NCBI RefSeq assembly: GCF_031143425.1
Contig: NC_090437.1
Location: 1,178,966,863-1,179,030,862, forward strand
DNA: 64,000 nt
Direction: 5' to 3'
From: Pleurodeles waltl
Lineage: Eukaryota; Chordata; Amphibia; Caudata; Salamandridae
Below are positions 54,794 through 64,000 of this stretch, piece by piece; within the stretch, counting starts at the first letter, position 1, and each line of letters starts with the position of its first letter. The notes below the pieces were generated by a model, which worked only from the letters and a program-made list of their open reading frames with translations, made no database searches and had not been told where the DNA came from. Made by a program: the position numbers and the translations under genes.

Positions 54794-57612
54794 GGGGTGC
54801 AACCCACACCCCGCTTGTACTATGGGTTCATTTGGATGCTCGCCAGAGCTGATGGCACCTTATTCCCCCCAGGCCTCTTGGGAATGAAACCTCTTTTGAT
54901 GGTTTGAAGGAGGGGGCACTGTGGTCTCTTGTTCAGACATTTCCTCCTTTAGTACTGAAACTTTAGGCTCTGGCAGTTTGCACGGTCAACTTACGGTGAA
55001 AGGCCTGGGTGACTGGGAAGCCCTAGCAGAAAGCAAGGTGTTGCCAAAGAGAAAAAAAGCTTCAGTTGAGAAAAACACCAAAGTTGGTTAGGAAATCAGA
55101 CCAGAGCCATGGCAGTGAAGGGTCCGCTGCCAGAAAGAAGCAATGGTGTAAAGTGTGAGAAAACAGAGCCAGTTGCAAAGGCCCCCTGATTTTTGCCCAA
55201 TTTTCCATTTTTTGCTGGTGTTTTCCTGACACTAATGGTGCCTTGGGCACTGCTAACTAGTCCCAGGGCATGTGCTCTGGGTAAAATCAGTATGCAAATT
55301 AGGCTAATTATAGTTGGTTAGTCAACCTACCTATAAGTCCCTAGTATTTGGTAGGGCATGTAGGTTTAGTGACCCTAGTATATGTAGTGCACTCATAGGT
55401 GCACTGTTGAGGTGCCCAGTGTCATTTTAAAGGCAGGCCTGCCTTGCTGGCTGCTTTTAAATTAAAGTTACATGCAAATTCGACTTTTGAATTAAAAGTA
55501 GTTCCAAAGTCTTAAACTACCTTATTATTACATAGAAGTCACCCCTAAGGTGTGCCCTATATGCCCCTATTGCTGGGTGCTATGTAACAATAAGCAGGGC
55601 CCTTATAAAAATAGTTCTATAAGCCCTGGTGATGTAAAATAGCCAAATTTGTTTCCCCTCAGTGTAGTGAATGGCCTCTATAGGCTAGAATGGGGTGACT
55701 TTATTTTAATTTATAAAGTCCCCTTAAGTGTCAGATACCTTAAGTTGATATCAAATCAATTGTTATAATAAATCACACAACTTTCAATCGTTGGATTTAA
55801 TATAACTTGTGCAGGTAAAGAGTTTTAAACTGTACCTAAAAAGTTGCCAACTTCAGCACTGTATTGCTTTGCTCTAATTGGCCAGCCTCTGGTAGCCTGG
55901 CCAGGCTGCCTTGATGAGGTGTGAGGTGGCCTGGCTCAACACAAAGAGATGTGCTTGGGGGGGAGATCTTCCCTCAGAAGATGGGGAAGTAAGAAGGGGG
56001 AGGGCTGCCAAACTGGTCTTCAAGCGCAGGGAAGGACATATTGAACAAATCAGCACCTCCCTCACATCCTGCAAACCCAGGCAATTAGACGTCCCCTTCA
56101 TTAGATTTGGAGAGGGCAGGAGAGGGGTGCGTTTAGGATTTTTAGCCACACCAGTGGGTGGGCTCAGCCAGATGTAACCTCCAAAAATCATTTTCAGCCA
56201 TGATGGATTTTTGAGGAATGATGCTCCCTGAGATTGATTTTTGCCACAATTCCCAGGAAGTGGTCATCACAGGGGGAAGGACCCTGCCCTTGATTGGAGG
56301 ACAAAGAGCCCTTGTTTTTCACCCAGCAACAAGGATAAAACTGGCAGACCTGCATCCACACCACATATCACTACCAGATTCCAAAAAGGAAGAACTACAG
56401 AAGAAGAAGGACTGCCCTGCTCCACTCCTGACCTGCACCTGGACACTGAACTATTGAGGACTGCACCAGCTGCACACTTGGGCTTCACCACAAGAAGGAC
56501 TTTGCCAGGCTTCAACTGGTTTAAGGAGGGACTTCCTGTTTGCTATAGGTGAAAAATTGCTAACTAGAGTCCCCTGCACCAACTCCTGAAGAAACTGACC
56601 AGCTGACCACTGTCCAGTGGCCAATTTGGGGTTTGCACCACGTGCATTCTGGAAATTGTAGTCTGCACCCTCAAGGAGCATCTCAGAGCTTCTGGAACCT
56701 TGGGGTGAGCTGTGGACCTCAAATGAACCTTAAAAGAACATCTGGAAGAAGATCCAGAAGTTTGGAAAAGTTTGGAGAACTTTTGGAAAAAAGCTCCATA
56801 AAGGGACCACCCTTCCGTGGCAACTCTAGCTGGCTTGCCTCAACCACGACCCGGCCTGACTTGGTAGTTCGTTCCGGTGAAGAAAATCTCTAAAAAAGTG
56901 ACTAAGTCTGAATGTAGAAAGTTGACCGGGACCTCCCAGGCAGTGTATCCGAAGAGGGCTCCAGGGACATCGGATCATGATTCAGGTTTGCCCCGGTCGA
57001 AGGATTTTCACCTAAAAAATATTTTGAAGGTAGAAATATCCACCAAGGGCTCCCGCGATGCGTATCCGAGGAAGAGTTCCAGGAGGTCGCATTGGACTGG
57101 CAACTTGGTCCCGCTGAAGAAGATCTTCAAGAAAATGACTAAGTCCAACAGTAAAACATTTGGCCGAGGCCTCCCGAGAGCTGTAGCCGAGCAGATCTCC
57201 ATCACGGTTGGCCTCATACTTTGACTTTGCAGAGGTGCGACCAGATGACCAGATTGGTGCTATTTGTTTCTAAGCACTAAAAAACATTAATTCTTTAAAA
57301 ATGTATATCTCTGGTTGCCTATATCTGATTTTATTCATTTCAGTGTCATTTTAAAGATATAAATATTTTCTATTGTTATAAATTCGATTTGGATTTTTAA
57401 ACTGTTTCCTGTGTTTTATTTAATTACTGTATTGTAATATTTGAATGCTTTACTCTTTGCCTCCTAAATTAAGCCTTCTCACTCGTTGCCAAGCTACCAA
57501 GGGTTGAGCTGGGTTTTATTTATTCAGACAAAACTGGATCTAAGTGGAGGTTGGTTGCCTACTGCTAAGTGTAGGTACTTACATGCCCTTACCAATAACC
57601 CACTTTCCAACA
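54794..57612. mobile_element. Second long LTR-like interspersed repeat
   Basis: Non-coding. It carries CCTTGGGCACTGCTAACTAGTCCC, ATAAGTCCCTAGTA and GTTGCCAAGCTACCAAGGGTT in the same order as related blocks in the 11.6-21.98 kb repeat, and ends CCACTTTCCAACA at 57612. It may start at 40829 (TG preceded by CAGAG), with CAGAG again following at 57613-57617. If so, the 193-bp-LTR Gypsy inserted into it. Many short frames occur, none convincing. Confidence 0.45.
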
Positions 57613-58117
57613 CAGAGGCTGTGTTTCCTTCAATCCTTCGAAAACCTAAATAGCTAAATGAAATATAAATCACCTTCCAATCAAATGCCAGTTGCATTCC
57701 ATGTGGTACAATAATTATCCCTAAAACAAAAATACATTTGAGGACCATACTGGAGTGTATCTATTATATTTAGCAATTTTAAACATTCTCAGCAAGGTTT
57801 TCCATAATCTGGAAGCAAAGGAAAAACCTTAAATCTAACCCTTTTAAAGTGATCATTTTCTGATCTTGTTAAAAAAAAAACAATAGCCTCCCTACCCAGT
57901 ATATTTTGTAAAAAGAAGAGATATTGGCCCTTTGCTTTTCATAACTTTGCAAAAGTGCCACCACACATAATAAATGAATACATAGGATTCTGTAATCCCT
58001 GTATAAACTGCAGTCTCTAATTTTCCTATACACAGTGACGTATGAAGCACCAAGTAGACAATTATAAAGAAAATACTTCAGAACTCAACTATTATACAAG
58101 GGATGAAGTAGCCCCTG
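57613..58117. other. No feature recognised
   Basis: AT-rich DNA without genes or repeats that I can identify. Confidence 0.4.
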
Positions 58118-58947
58118 CCATATATATATAAATTTATTGAAGAGATAGAAGATATGCAGGAATTCGCACACACCAGTACACAAAGAAACTTAAGATACTA
58201 TAGAACTACAAACTACTGAGACTCATGCTAACATTAGAAATATAAATAACCATATTGAACAAATAACTGGATTGTGCGGAGTATTTAAACAAATTGAAAG
58301 AAAAGAATGTATTAAAGAGATTACAGAAAAATAAGGAAACGAGAGAAAGGAAGAAAGAAATAGTGAAGAGGAGAAGAAAACTGTAAATACTATACAATTG
58401 TTGAGAGAAACTTCCAAATAACTATACAAAAATACAATGCATGGTAAACCAGAACAATGATGGTAATGGAAAAATGCCTAAACACCAGCCATTGTCAAAA
58501 TAGTAAAATACATTGGATAATTAATTTCAGGTACGAGTATACAGCAACAAATATCTAGTCAGTGGTTCCCAAAGTTCACCTTGTTTTGACGACAAAGATG
58601 GAGAGTGTAAATTATAACAATTCAGACAGTGGGTATGACACACCAAGTTCCACTACTGTTCTATTGTGATGTTGTCAGCAGATTTCCAGTTAGAGGTCAT
58701 TACCTGGAAGGTAATAGCAGTCATTAGATTGTCAAATTTACGGATTGAGGTACTGTGCGACGACATATTACTTAATCAACCTAAAAATAAAACCTCAATG
58801 GAAAACAGAATATGAACTTTGGTGACATCCCCATTCTTGTCCATAAATTCTCCCAGAACATAGAAAGATTAGGACATAAGAAAAACATATGAAGATAGGT
58901 ACCGGAATTAGTATTACGTCATCAACTTGAGCAACTTAAGTTTAAAC
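58118..58947 (-). pseudogene. L1 ORF2 extreme C-terminus and 3' tail (part 1 of a split copy)
   Basis: Minus-strand continuation of the LINE fragment at 59994-60540. Frames with stops read FDNLMTAITFQVMTSNWKS and ..LWEPLTRYL, typical of the end of L1 ORF2, followed by a non-coding tail. The element ends in an AATAAA (near 58130, minus sense) and an AT-dinucleotide tail (58118-58130). The ERV solo LTR at 58948 splits it. Confidence 0.6.
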
Positions 58948-59993
58948 TGTTGTAGAGCCATTTTAATACTGTCTGTGGGCACGTTATTCTACCAACTAGG
59001 CCTGCTGTCCACACCCTTTAGCCTAGTTACGTTTTATTTTATTTTAGTTTATTCTTTTAGAAATTATCACATTTGTAGTGATGTTTTATTTTCCTTTATC
59101 TTGCTGTTCCTTTGTTTAGGAAAGCATTTACATTTCTTAGCACAACATTCTTTCACTCTGTGCTTTTTCCAAGGCTGTAATGAGATAGGATTGCCGGCAT
59201 TAGTGGTACACTGCATGTCTAACATTTCACAGAAACATATGTATTTTTACAGGGAGGGGACACTTTTCTCAGAACACTAGCTGTTTTATTCTAAAACATC
59301 TCTCTGTCCCCTCCATGTTAAAGGGAGGTTCCAGCCAGATGACCACTACCGCATGCTGTCTGACTGTGCTACAGCATCTCGCTGAGACTACCGGTTCCCT
59401 GGCCTATATGGGGATGGTGTCTCTATGGATGACAGGCTCCTTCACTATTGTCATACTCAGGTATGGGGATGATGACTTCCCAGTGGGTCCTGAAGGGCAG
59501 ATTAGTGCTTATTGTTCTGTGCTCTAACATAGAACATTAGTGGTGTAGGAAGGAATCACACATCCTGTATTGTGACACTATGGTGGGAATTTTCTTGTGT
59601 TTCATTTTTCTTGTCACCAGTTTGCTTCTAGTATGTTTCATCATCCTAATTATTGCAGTTAATTTTATTTTATCTAGGATGCAGCTGAATCAATAAATCT
59701 TATTGAACCATTCCCTGCTTCTGTTTGCCTTCGCATGAGTGGGAAAATGTAAAGGAGAGAAAAAGATGAGAACTGATCCACCACGATTTCCCTGAGCAGT
59801 CACAATGTCCTGTGCCCGGTTGCCACAAATCATCCCTGCTCTTGGGCAGAGGTCAAGTGCTTCTAGCTGGCTGGAAATGGATTAGGCTGGTGGTTGTCAC
59901 ATGGTGTGGGATCAAACTCAGTTTCTCACAATTCAGGCGATGCTGTCGCCCAAATCCAGCAGTGCCATTGGTCAAATGAGAGCCAACACAACA
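58948..59993 (+). mobile_element. Solo ERV-family LTR (1046 bp), plus orientation
   Basis: TGTTGTAGAGCCATTTTA...ACAACA. It aligns with LTR A read in reverse and carries an AATAAA at about 59693. It is flanked by a 4-bp duplication AAAC at 58944-58947 and 59994-59997. It inserted into the old L1 fragment. Confidence 0.85.
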
Positions 59994-60540
59994 AAACAAA
60001 TGTTCTGCTGTATGGTAGAATCTATTGTAGCAATAATAAAGCATCTAGGTGAGGTTGGCAGTGCGTGGCGTGCAGTGAATTTTTCCCCATATTTTATGCC
60101 AAAGTGATATAAGCCAACTGGAAACTAAATCTGATTCCCATAAAAGTTCCAATTTCGATTTTGGTCTATCTAAATGGGGAGCTATTAGTGTTCTATATAT
60201 TAATGGGACTTTGCAAATCTGAATTATACGCAGAAAGATTTCCTGAATGGATGGTGTAGAAACAGATGCCAAAGGAGGGAAAAACAGTGATGCCAAGAGC
60301 TGACATTGTTTAAGAAATTTCAGGGAGAGGTTAAGGGAAGAGGAAAGAGTTGTAAATGGAATAATTGTATTATTATGGAGAAGCAATTGAGAAACAGTGA
60401 ATATATCCTTATTTAACCAGCTCCGCCAAAGTATAGGTTTACCTTTTGAAAAGTATACCAAATAGAACTTTGAAAGAATTGTTGATACAGAGAGAAATGA
60501 GTCAACAAGCAAGGCTTGAAAAGAGAACAAGAGTGCAATA
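59994..60540 (-). pseudogene. L1 ORF2 C-terminal fragment (part 2)
   Basis: The minus frame, part of a 318-codon open stretch that artefactually runs on into the next element, reads KPILWRSWLNKDIFTVSQLL, QCQLLASLF, PLIYRTLIAPHLDRPKSKLE and LWHKIWGKIHCTPRTANL. This is the region between RT and the C-terminal Cys-rich end of L1 ORF2. The fragment stops where the plus-strand L1 begins, so the younger L1 probably inserted here. Confidence 0.75.
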
Positions 60541-60544
60541 TAAT

Positions 60545-61586
60545 GGAAGAGGGACGGGGAACATGGCGGCCGGTTGAAGCGCTGACCGCGAACTCCCATC
60601 GGACGAGAGACGCGGACGAGAGACGCGACCTGCGACCCCTGACCTGGAAACGACGCGCTGAGAGCCGGAGCAGTCCCGCAGTTGGATCGACGCGCGAGAG
60701 GATCACCGCGGCCGTAGAGGGGCCCCCTTGTTGTGACGAGGAAGAGGTTTGGAGGAGAGACGCCGGGGAAGAGACTAGGGGAGAGACTGGGATTGTGCAG
60801 GGCTCCTAGACCGGCGCCCCGGGTGAGTCGTCCCTCTTGCCGGGAAGAGCTGTTGATGGCGTTTTTTTTTTTTTTTTTTTTTCTCTCTCGGTGTTGAGGT
60901 TGACAGAGCTCCCTGCGTGAGAGATACACACTGATAAATCCAGATTGGTAGGAATACCATAAATCGTTAATTAACCTGAACATCGGATCTTTAAAAAACA
61001 ATCGCAGGTTGAATCTGCATAGGATTTTTTTTTTTTTTTTGTGAGCCTTTCTTTTTTTTTTTTTAGACTTCTTCTGTCACCCACAGAGGTTTGATGTTAA
61101 ACTCTCTTATCATTAACTTTGAGCATTGTCTCTTTGCTTTAAGAGTTATTCCAACGTTGTTTCTACTCCTTGAATTAGACCGAGTTGGGCATCACTGGGC
61201 ATCATTTGCCTATCGGGCTTGGAGTAGCTATTTGAAGGACTCGGAAGGATCCTAGAAAATCCAGTCTCGGAATACGTTACTATTGGAGTGTACTTGTTTA
61301 TATTGATCTCCCCGCCCCAGGTCGGGAGATTTAATTAAAAATCACGGCGAACAAGGAGGGGGGCGAAATTGCTTCGGCGAGAGGTGGTCAGGGGGTCCCC
61401 TGGAATCAAGCTTTAAATTCCAGTATTTGGGCTGAAGCAGTGAGGGGTGTGCGACGAGGGAGATCTTATACCTCTCGCTGTTCTCTTCGTGGGAGTTTAC
61501 CGGAGACTCCGGGGCTTTCCACTAGGAGTAATTTGAACAGGAATAAGGTGGGAGGAGAACGTGATACCAGCAGAGCCTCTCGGTGC
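60545..61586 (+). promoter_or_regulatory. L1 5' UTR and internal promoter
   Basis: The first 280 bases are GC- and CpG-rich (ACGAGAGACGCGGACGAGAG and similar), unlike the AT-rich surroundings. Runs of T follow at 60862-60882 (T21), 61025-61040 (T16) and 61052-61064 (T13). L1 promoters are internal, and the CpG-rich head fits that role. Confidence 0.65.
60560..60571 (+). promoter_or_regulatory. YY1-type site at the L1 5' end
   Basis: AACATGGCGGCC matches the core YY1 consensus (AANATGGCGGC) and lies about 15 bases from the apparent start of the element. Human L1 carries a YY1 site at the equivalent place, where it fixes the transcription start. Confidence 0.55.
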
Positions 61587-62825
61587 ATGTCTCCAATCAA
61601 ACGCCGCCCCAGGGTTGCACGGGCAGAGGTTAAAAACCTGGTTGGTGCAAGGACTTGTAAGCCCGGCCCCCTGGGTGTGAGTGATAAGCCCCAGGTTTAT
61701 TCATCAGAGACTGTAGCAGTTACAAATCCTGGATATAAGACTCACGGCGAAGTCTCTTTAAAGGGGACTGATCAAATTTTGTCATCTGTGGGCCCTCCTA
61801 TCCCTCTCTTGGGGGAAGGCCAACCTGAACTTCTGGGGAGGAGTGAATCACTGATCACAAGATATTTTCGGACTACTACCTTTCCATCGCAGGATATGGC
61901 AAATAGTCAACTAACCTCAGATGATTTAGAAATGTCAAATTTAGCTATGCGTTTGGCTAGGCGGTCGCCCCTAAATCCATTAGACAAGGATCTAGATGGA
62001 CAGGGAGAGGATTCCTCTAAATTATCGGCTTTGTTAGAAGTGGAGAGCAACCCTCTCAGAGGTACAATGTCTTATGGTATGGACGTACAGGCCCTGCTAA
62101 TCTCTCTTACTAAAGAGATTAGGGAAAAATTTGAGACATCAGAAAATAACCAAACAAGGATTCGGGAAGTATGTGAGGCTTTGGAAAATAAAATCACTTT
62201 GTTAACAGATCGGATGGGTAAACTCGAGACTGTGGTGGCGGCCCATGAGGAGCGGGTGGCAGCTCAATCTGAGGATATTTCACAATTAAAACGTGGAGAA
62301 AAGTTGTTACAGGACAAACTAGAGATTTTGGAAAATAACATGCGGAGAAATAATATCAGGCTTTTGGGTGTTCCTGAGGGATTGGAAGGGGAAGATATTA
62401 AGGGCTATGTGATTGCTTTGATAAAAGAGGTTATCCCAAATACAGCAGGGTTTAACCTGGAAGAGGATATTCAAAGAGTCCATCGTGACCCGTTCAAGAA
62501 AAATCCCGGGAGGAAGAATCCCAGGAGGATTCTGATAAATTTCAATACGTACTCTATCAAGGAAAAAATTATGTCTGAAGCCCTTAAAGTTGGTGTTTTT
62601 TCCAAGGGGGATTGGGCCTTCAGGATAAGATCGGACTTGTCTAAAGCAACGTTAGATAGACAGTGGGAATTGGGAAATTTTATGCGTGAGCTTCGTTCTC
62701 TTGGGGCTACCGTACAGCTAAGGTTTCCGGCAGCACTCCGGATCATGTGGAAGAACAAAATGTATAACATGAGAGATCCGGGGGAGGTTAGCGCATTTAT
62801 AGACCAGATTAAGGCGTCACAATAA
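61587..62825 (+). CDS. L1 ORF1 protein
   Basis: The RNA-binding chaperone of L1, which trimerises and coats element RNA. From ATG 61587 it is 412 residues. The frame is open further up to 61440 without an ATG, and a second candidate ATG is at 61896. Residues ~60-150 are basic and disordered. ~165-235 form a long coiled coil (LISLTKEIREKFETSENN, LENKITLLTDRMGKLE). The RRM starts at LEILENNMRRNNIRLLGVPE, with IQRVHR and RRILINFNTY. The C-terminal domain reads AFRIRSDLSKATLDRQW and RFPAALRIMWKNKMYN. The order matches the L1 family. The frame is uninterrupted and ends TAA 62823-62825. Confidence 0.92.
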   Translation: MSPIKRRPRVARAEVKNLVGARTCKPGPLGVSDKPQVYSSETVAVTNPGYKTHGEVSLKGTDQILSSVGPPIPLLGEGQPELLGRSESLITRYFRTTTFPSQDMANSQLTSDDLEMSNLAMRLARRSPLNPLDKDLDGQGEDSSKLSALLEVESNPLRGTMSYGMDVQALLISLTKEIREKFETSENNQTRIREVCEALENKITLLTDRMGKLETVVAAHEERVAAQSEDISQLKRGEKLLQDKLEILENNMRRNNIRLLGVPEGLEGEDIKGYVIALIKEVIPNTAGFNLEEDIQRVHRDPFKKNPGRKNPRRILINFNTYSIKEKIMSEALKVGVFSKGDWAFRIRSDLSKATLDRQWELGNFMRELRSLGATVQLRFPAALRIMWKNKMYNMRDPGEVSAFIDQIKASQ

Positions 62826-63110
62826 GATCTAGTGGAAGTATCTCGTCCGATGGGGAGTTCGAATTTAGGATAACAGGATGGTTATCCTAGTAGAATCAGG
62901 GAGGGTTCCCCAGGGTAGGGGGGTTGGGTTTGGGTGGGAGTTGGGGTTGGTGTTGGTGGAGGGGGTGGAAGGCACTGGGTGTGGGGGTTTGGGTTGGGTT
63001 AGGTGGGTTAGGTGGGTTGAAAGGATAAAAATAAGAAAGTCCTCATATGTTGTTTACCTAGGAGGGGGGTACGCTGTGCTTATGACGTTTTCCTTTTCTC
63101 CTGACAGATA
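62826..63110 (+). other. L1 inter-ORF region with G-rich tract
   Basis: 62896-63022 is almost only G and T on the plus strand, with about 20 runs of three or more G and telomere-like GGGTTAGGTGGGTTAGGTGG near the end. The tract has strong G-quadruplex potential in the sense RNA. Confidence 0.75.
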
Positions 63111-64000
63111 TGTCTAAGTATGGGAATTTAAGATTGAAATTTCTTTCTTGGAATGTGAATGGTTTAAGAGTGGTAAGCAGGAGGAGGAAGATTTTTGAAT
63201 ATTTAAGATTGGCGGAAGAGGAGATTATCATATTGCAAGAAACTCATCTCCAACAAACAGAGTGGGAGACCTGGGTTAAACGGTTGAATTGGGTTTCTCT
63301 TAGCGTATGCTCCTCCCAAACTAGTGTGATAAAAGGCGTGGCAGTTCTCATCAAAAAATCCATAAAGCTTAGGATAGGATCGGTGCAAGTTGACCCTAGA
63401 GGGAGATGGGTAGTGGTAGAACTGTGCGTATGTGGTTATTGGGTCACGGTGGCAGGCTATTATGGACCTAACCTAGATGATCCCACACCATTTCAAGAGT
63501 TATTCAATATTTTACTTCTAGCTAGATATCCAGTGGTACTAGGCGGAGACTTCAACATTTTGTTAGACCCTGTACACGATAAGTCAACCCCTCGAGGTAC
63601 GGATAACTCTCCTAAAATGAGGGCACAGGTGAAACAAGCCATGCAAGATTTAGGATTGGTAGACATATGGCACTGTAGAGGAGGCGAAGGAGACAGATAT
63701 ACATTTTACAATAAAAAATATGGGCATAGATCTAGAATAGATTTTTTTTTAATACATAAAAGTTTATGCCCAGAGGTCAGAAAGGTAGCCCACAATCCAG
63801 CTCACCTCTCAGATCATTCAGCTGTAAAATTACACTTGGATATCAGGGTCGTAAATAAAGGTATTCGATGTATAATTAATCGCGCTATACTATTAGACGA
63901 CTCTATAGTAGAAGCATTAAAAAAAGACACAAGAGATTTCTTTCTTTTGAACCAAGGTACGGCAAGTTTATGGTGTGTTTGGGACGCCTTTAAGGCTTAT
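63111..64000 (+). CDS. L1 ORF2, endonuclease domain (runs off the window)
   Basis: Opens with ATG at 63111 and has no stop to the window end (296 codons). It is the apurinic-type endonuclease that nicks target DNA: FLSWNVNGLR (Asn), IIILQETHLQQ (Glu), AGYYGPN, VVLGGDFNILLDP (Asp/Asn pair), YTFYN, SRIDFFLIHKS, and HLSDHSAVKLHLD (final Asp-His). The catalytic set is complete. RT lies beyond the window. The spacing from ORF1 is 285 bp, so translation must reinitiate or enter internally. Confidence 0.93.

Larger units (their letters stand above)
60541..64000 (+). mobile_element. L1-type LINE, apparently intact as far as the window goes
   Basis: GC-rich 5'UTR (from about 60545), ORF1 (61587-62825), a 285-bp G-rich inter-ORF region, and ORF2 open from 63111 to the window end. 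No stop or frameshift is seen in either ORF. The 3' end lies beyond the window. Confidence 0.9.

Noticed and set aside
58557..58580. A third hAT terminus (CAGTGGTTCCCAAAG)
   Set aside because: No partner inverted repeat or 8-bp duplication is visible, and the same bases fit the L1 ORF2 C-terminal coding (..LWEPLTRYL) on the minus strand.
60045..61001. 318-codon minus-strand open frame as one gene
   Set aside because: Its C-terminal part is L1 ORF2 and its N-terminal part is the antisense of the next L1's 5'UTR, including a poly-Lys run from poly-T. It is a chance fusion.

Overview
The window looks like a piece of a giant, repeat-filled amphibian genome, most likely a salamander of the newt type. 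One host exon is recognisable. Almost everything else is transposable elements nested inside one another. The organism call is an inference from the vertebrate GPCR exon, the mix of elements (Ty3/Gypsy with very long LTRs, chromovirus, old retrovirus, PIF/Harbinger, hAT MITEs, L1) and their density. No bacterial features, tRNA, rRNA or CRISPR arrays were seen.

Layout, left to right. Positions 1-2244 hold the gag end and 5' LTR of an old endogenous retrovirus (ERV copy A, minus strand). It sits in an intron of a GPCR gene whose last coding exon is at 4493-4730 (plus strand; best match GPR78, otherwise the sister gene GPR26). About 2.5 kb of AT-rich, apparently unique DNA follows, with several poly(A) signals. 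A small hAT MITE lies at 7703-7926, and mostly uncharacterised intergenic DNA runs to 10572.

Positions 10573-39944 read best as one second ERV (copy B, minus strand) torn apart by later insertions. Its 3' LTR (10573-~11584) is followed by a long LTR-like repeat, itself split by an 8-kb PIF/Harbinger transposon (13623-21670, TTA target duplication). Next come degraded env (~23.3-26.9 kb), which contains a hairpin-rich insert and an LTR of the same ERV family in inverted orientation. Then comes pol, split inside its RNase H by a chromodomain Gypsy element (28540-35879). Last are gag (~37.1-38.9 kb) and the 5' LTR (38952-39944).

Positions 40970-54793 are a clean nest. A plus-strand Gypsy element with 193-bp LTRs (5-bp duplication GGGGT) has lost gag, protease and RT, and was then hit inside its integrase by an 11.6-kb minus-strand Gypsy element (42037-53676, duplication AACCC) with LTRs of about 3 kb. 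The pol domains of that inner element run protease, integrase, reverse transcriptase, RNase H. This is the reversed order of the Gmr1-like group, and its Gag carries a SCAN-like capsid segment. One of its two LTRs also carries a hAT MITE with an 8-bp duplication.

After another long LTR-like repeat (to 57612) there is a minus-strand L1 3' fragment (58118-60540), split by a solo ERV LTR (58948-59993, duplication AAAC). Head-to-head with it is a plus-strand L1 whose 5'UTR, ORF1 and endonuclease domain of ORF2 are open to the end of the window. Reading the target duplications as a timeline, the ERV and old L1 are the oldest layer. The chromovirus, Harbinger and 193-bp-LTR Gypsy came next, and the Gmr1-like element, its MITE and probably the intact L1 came last.
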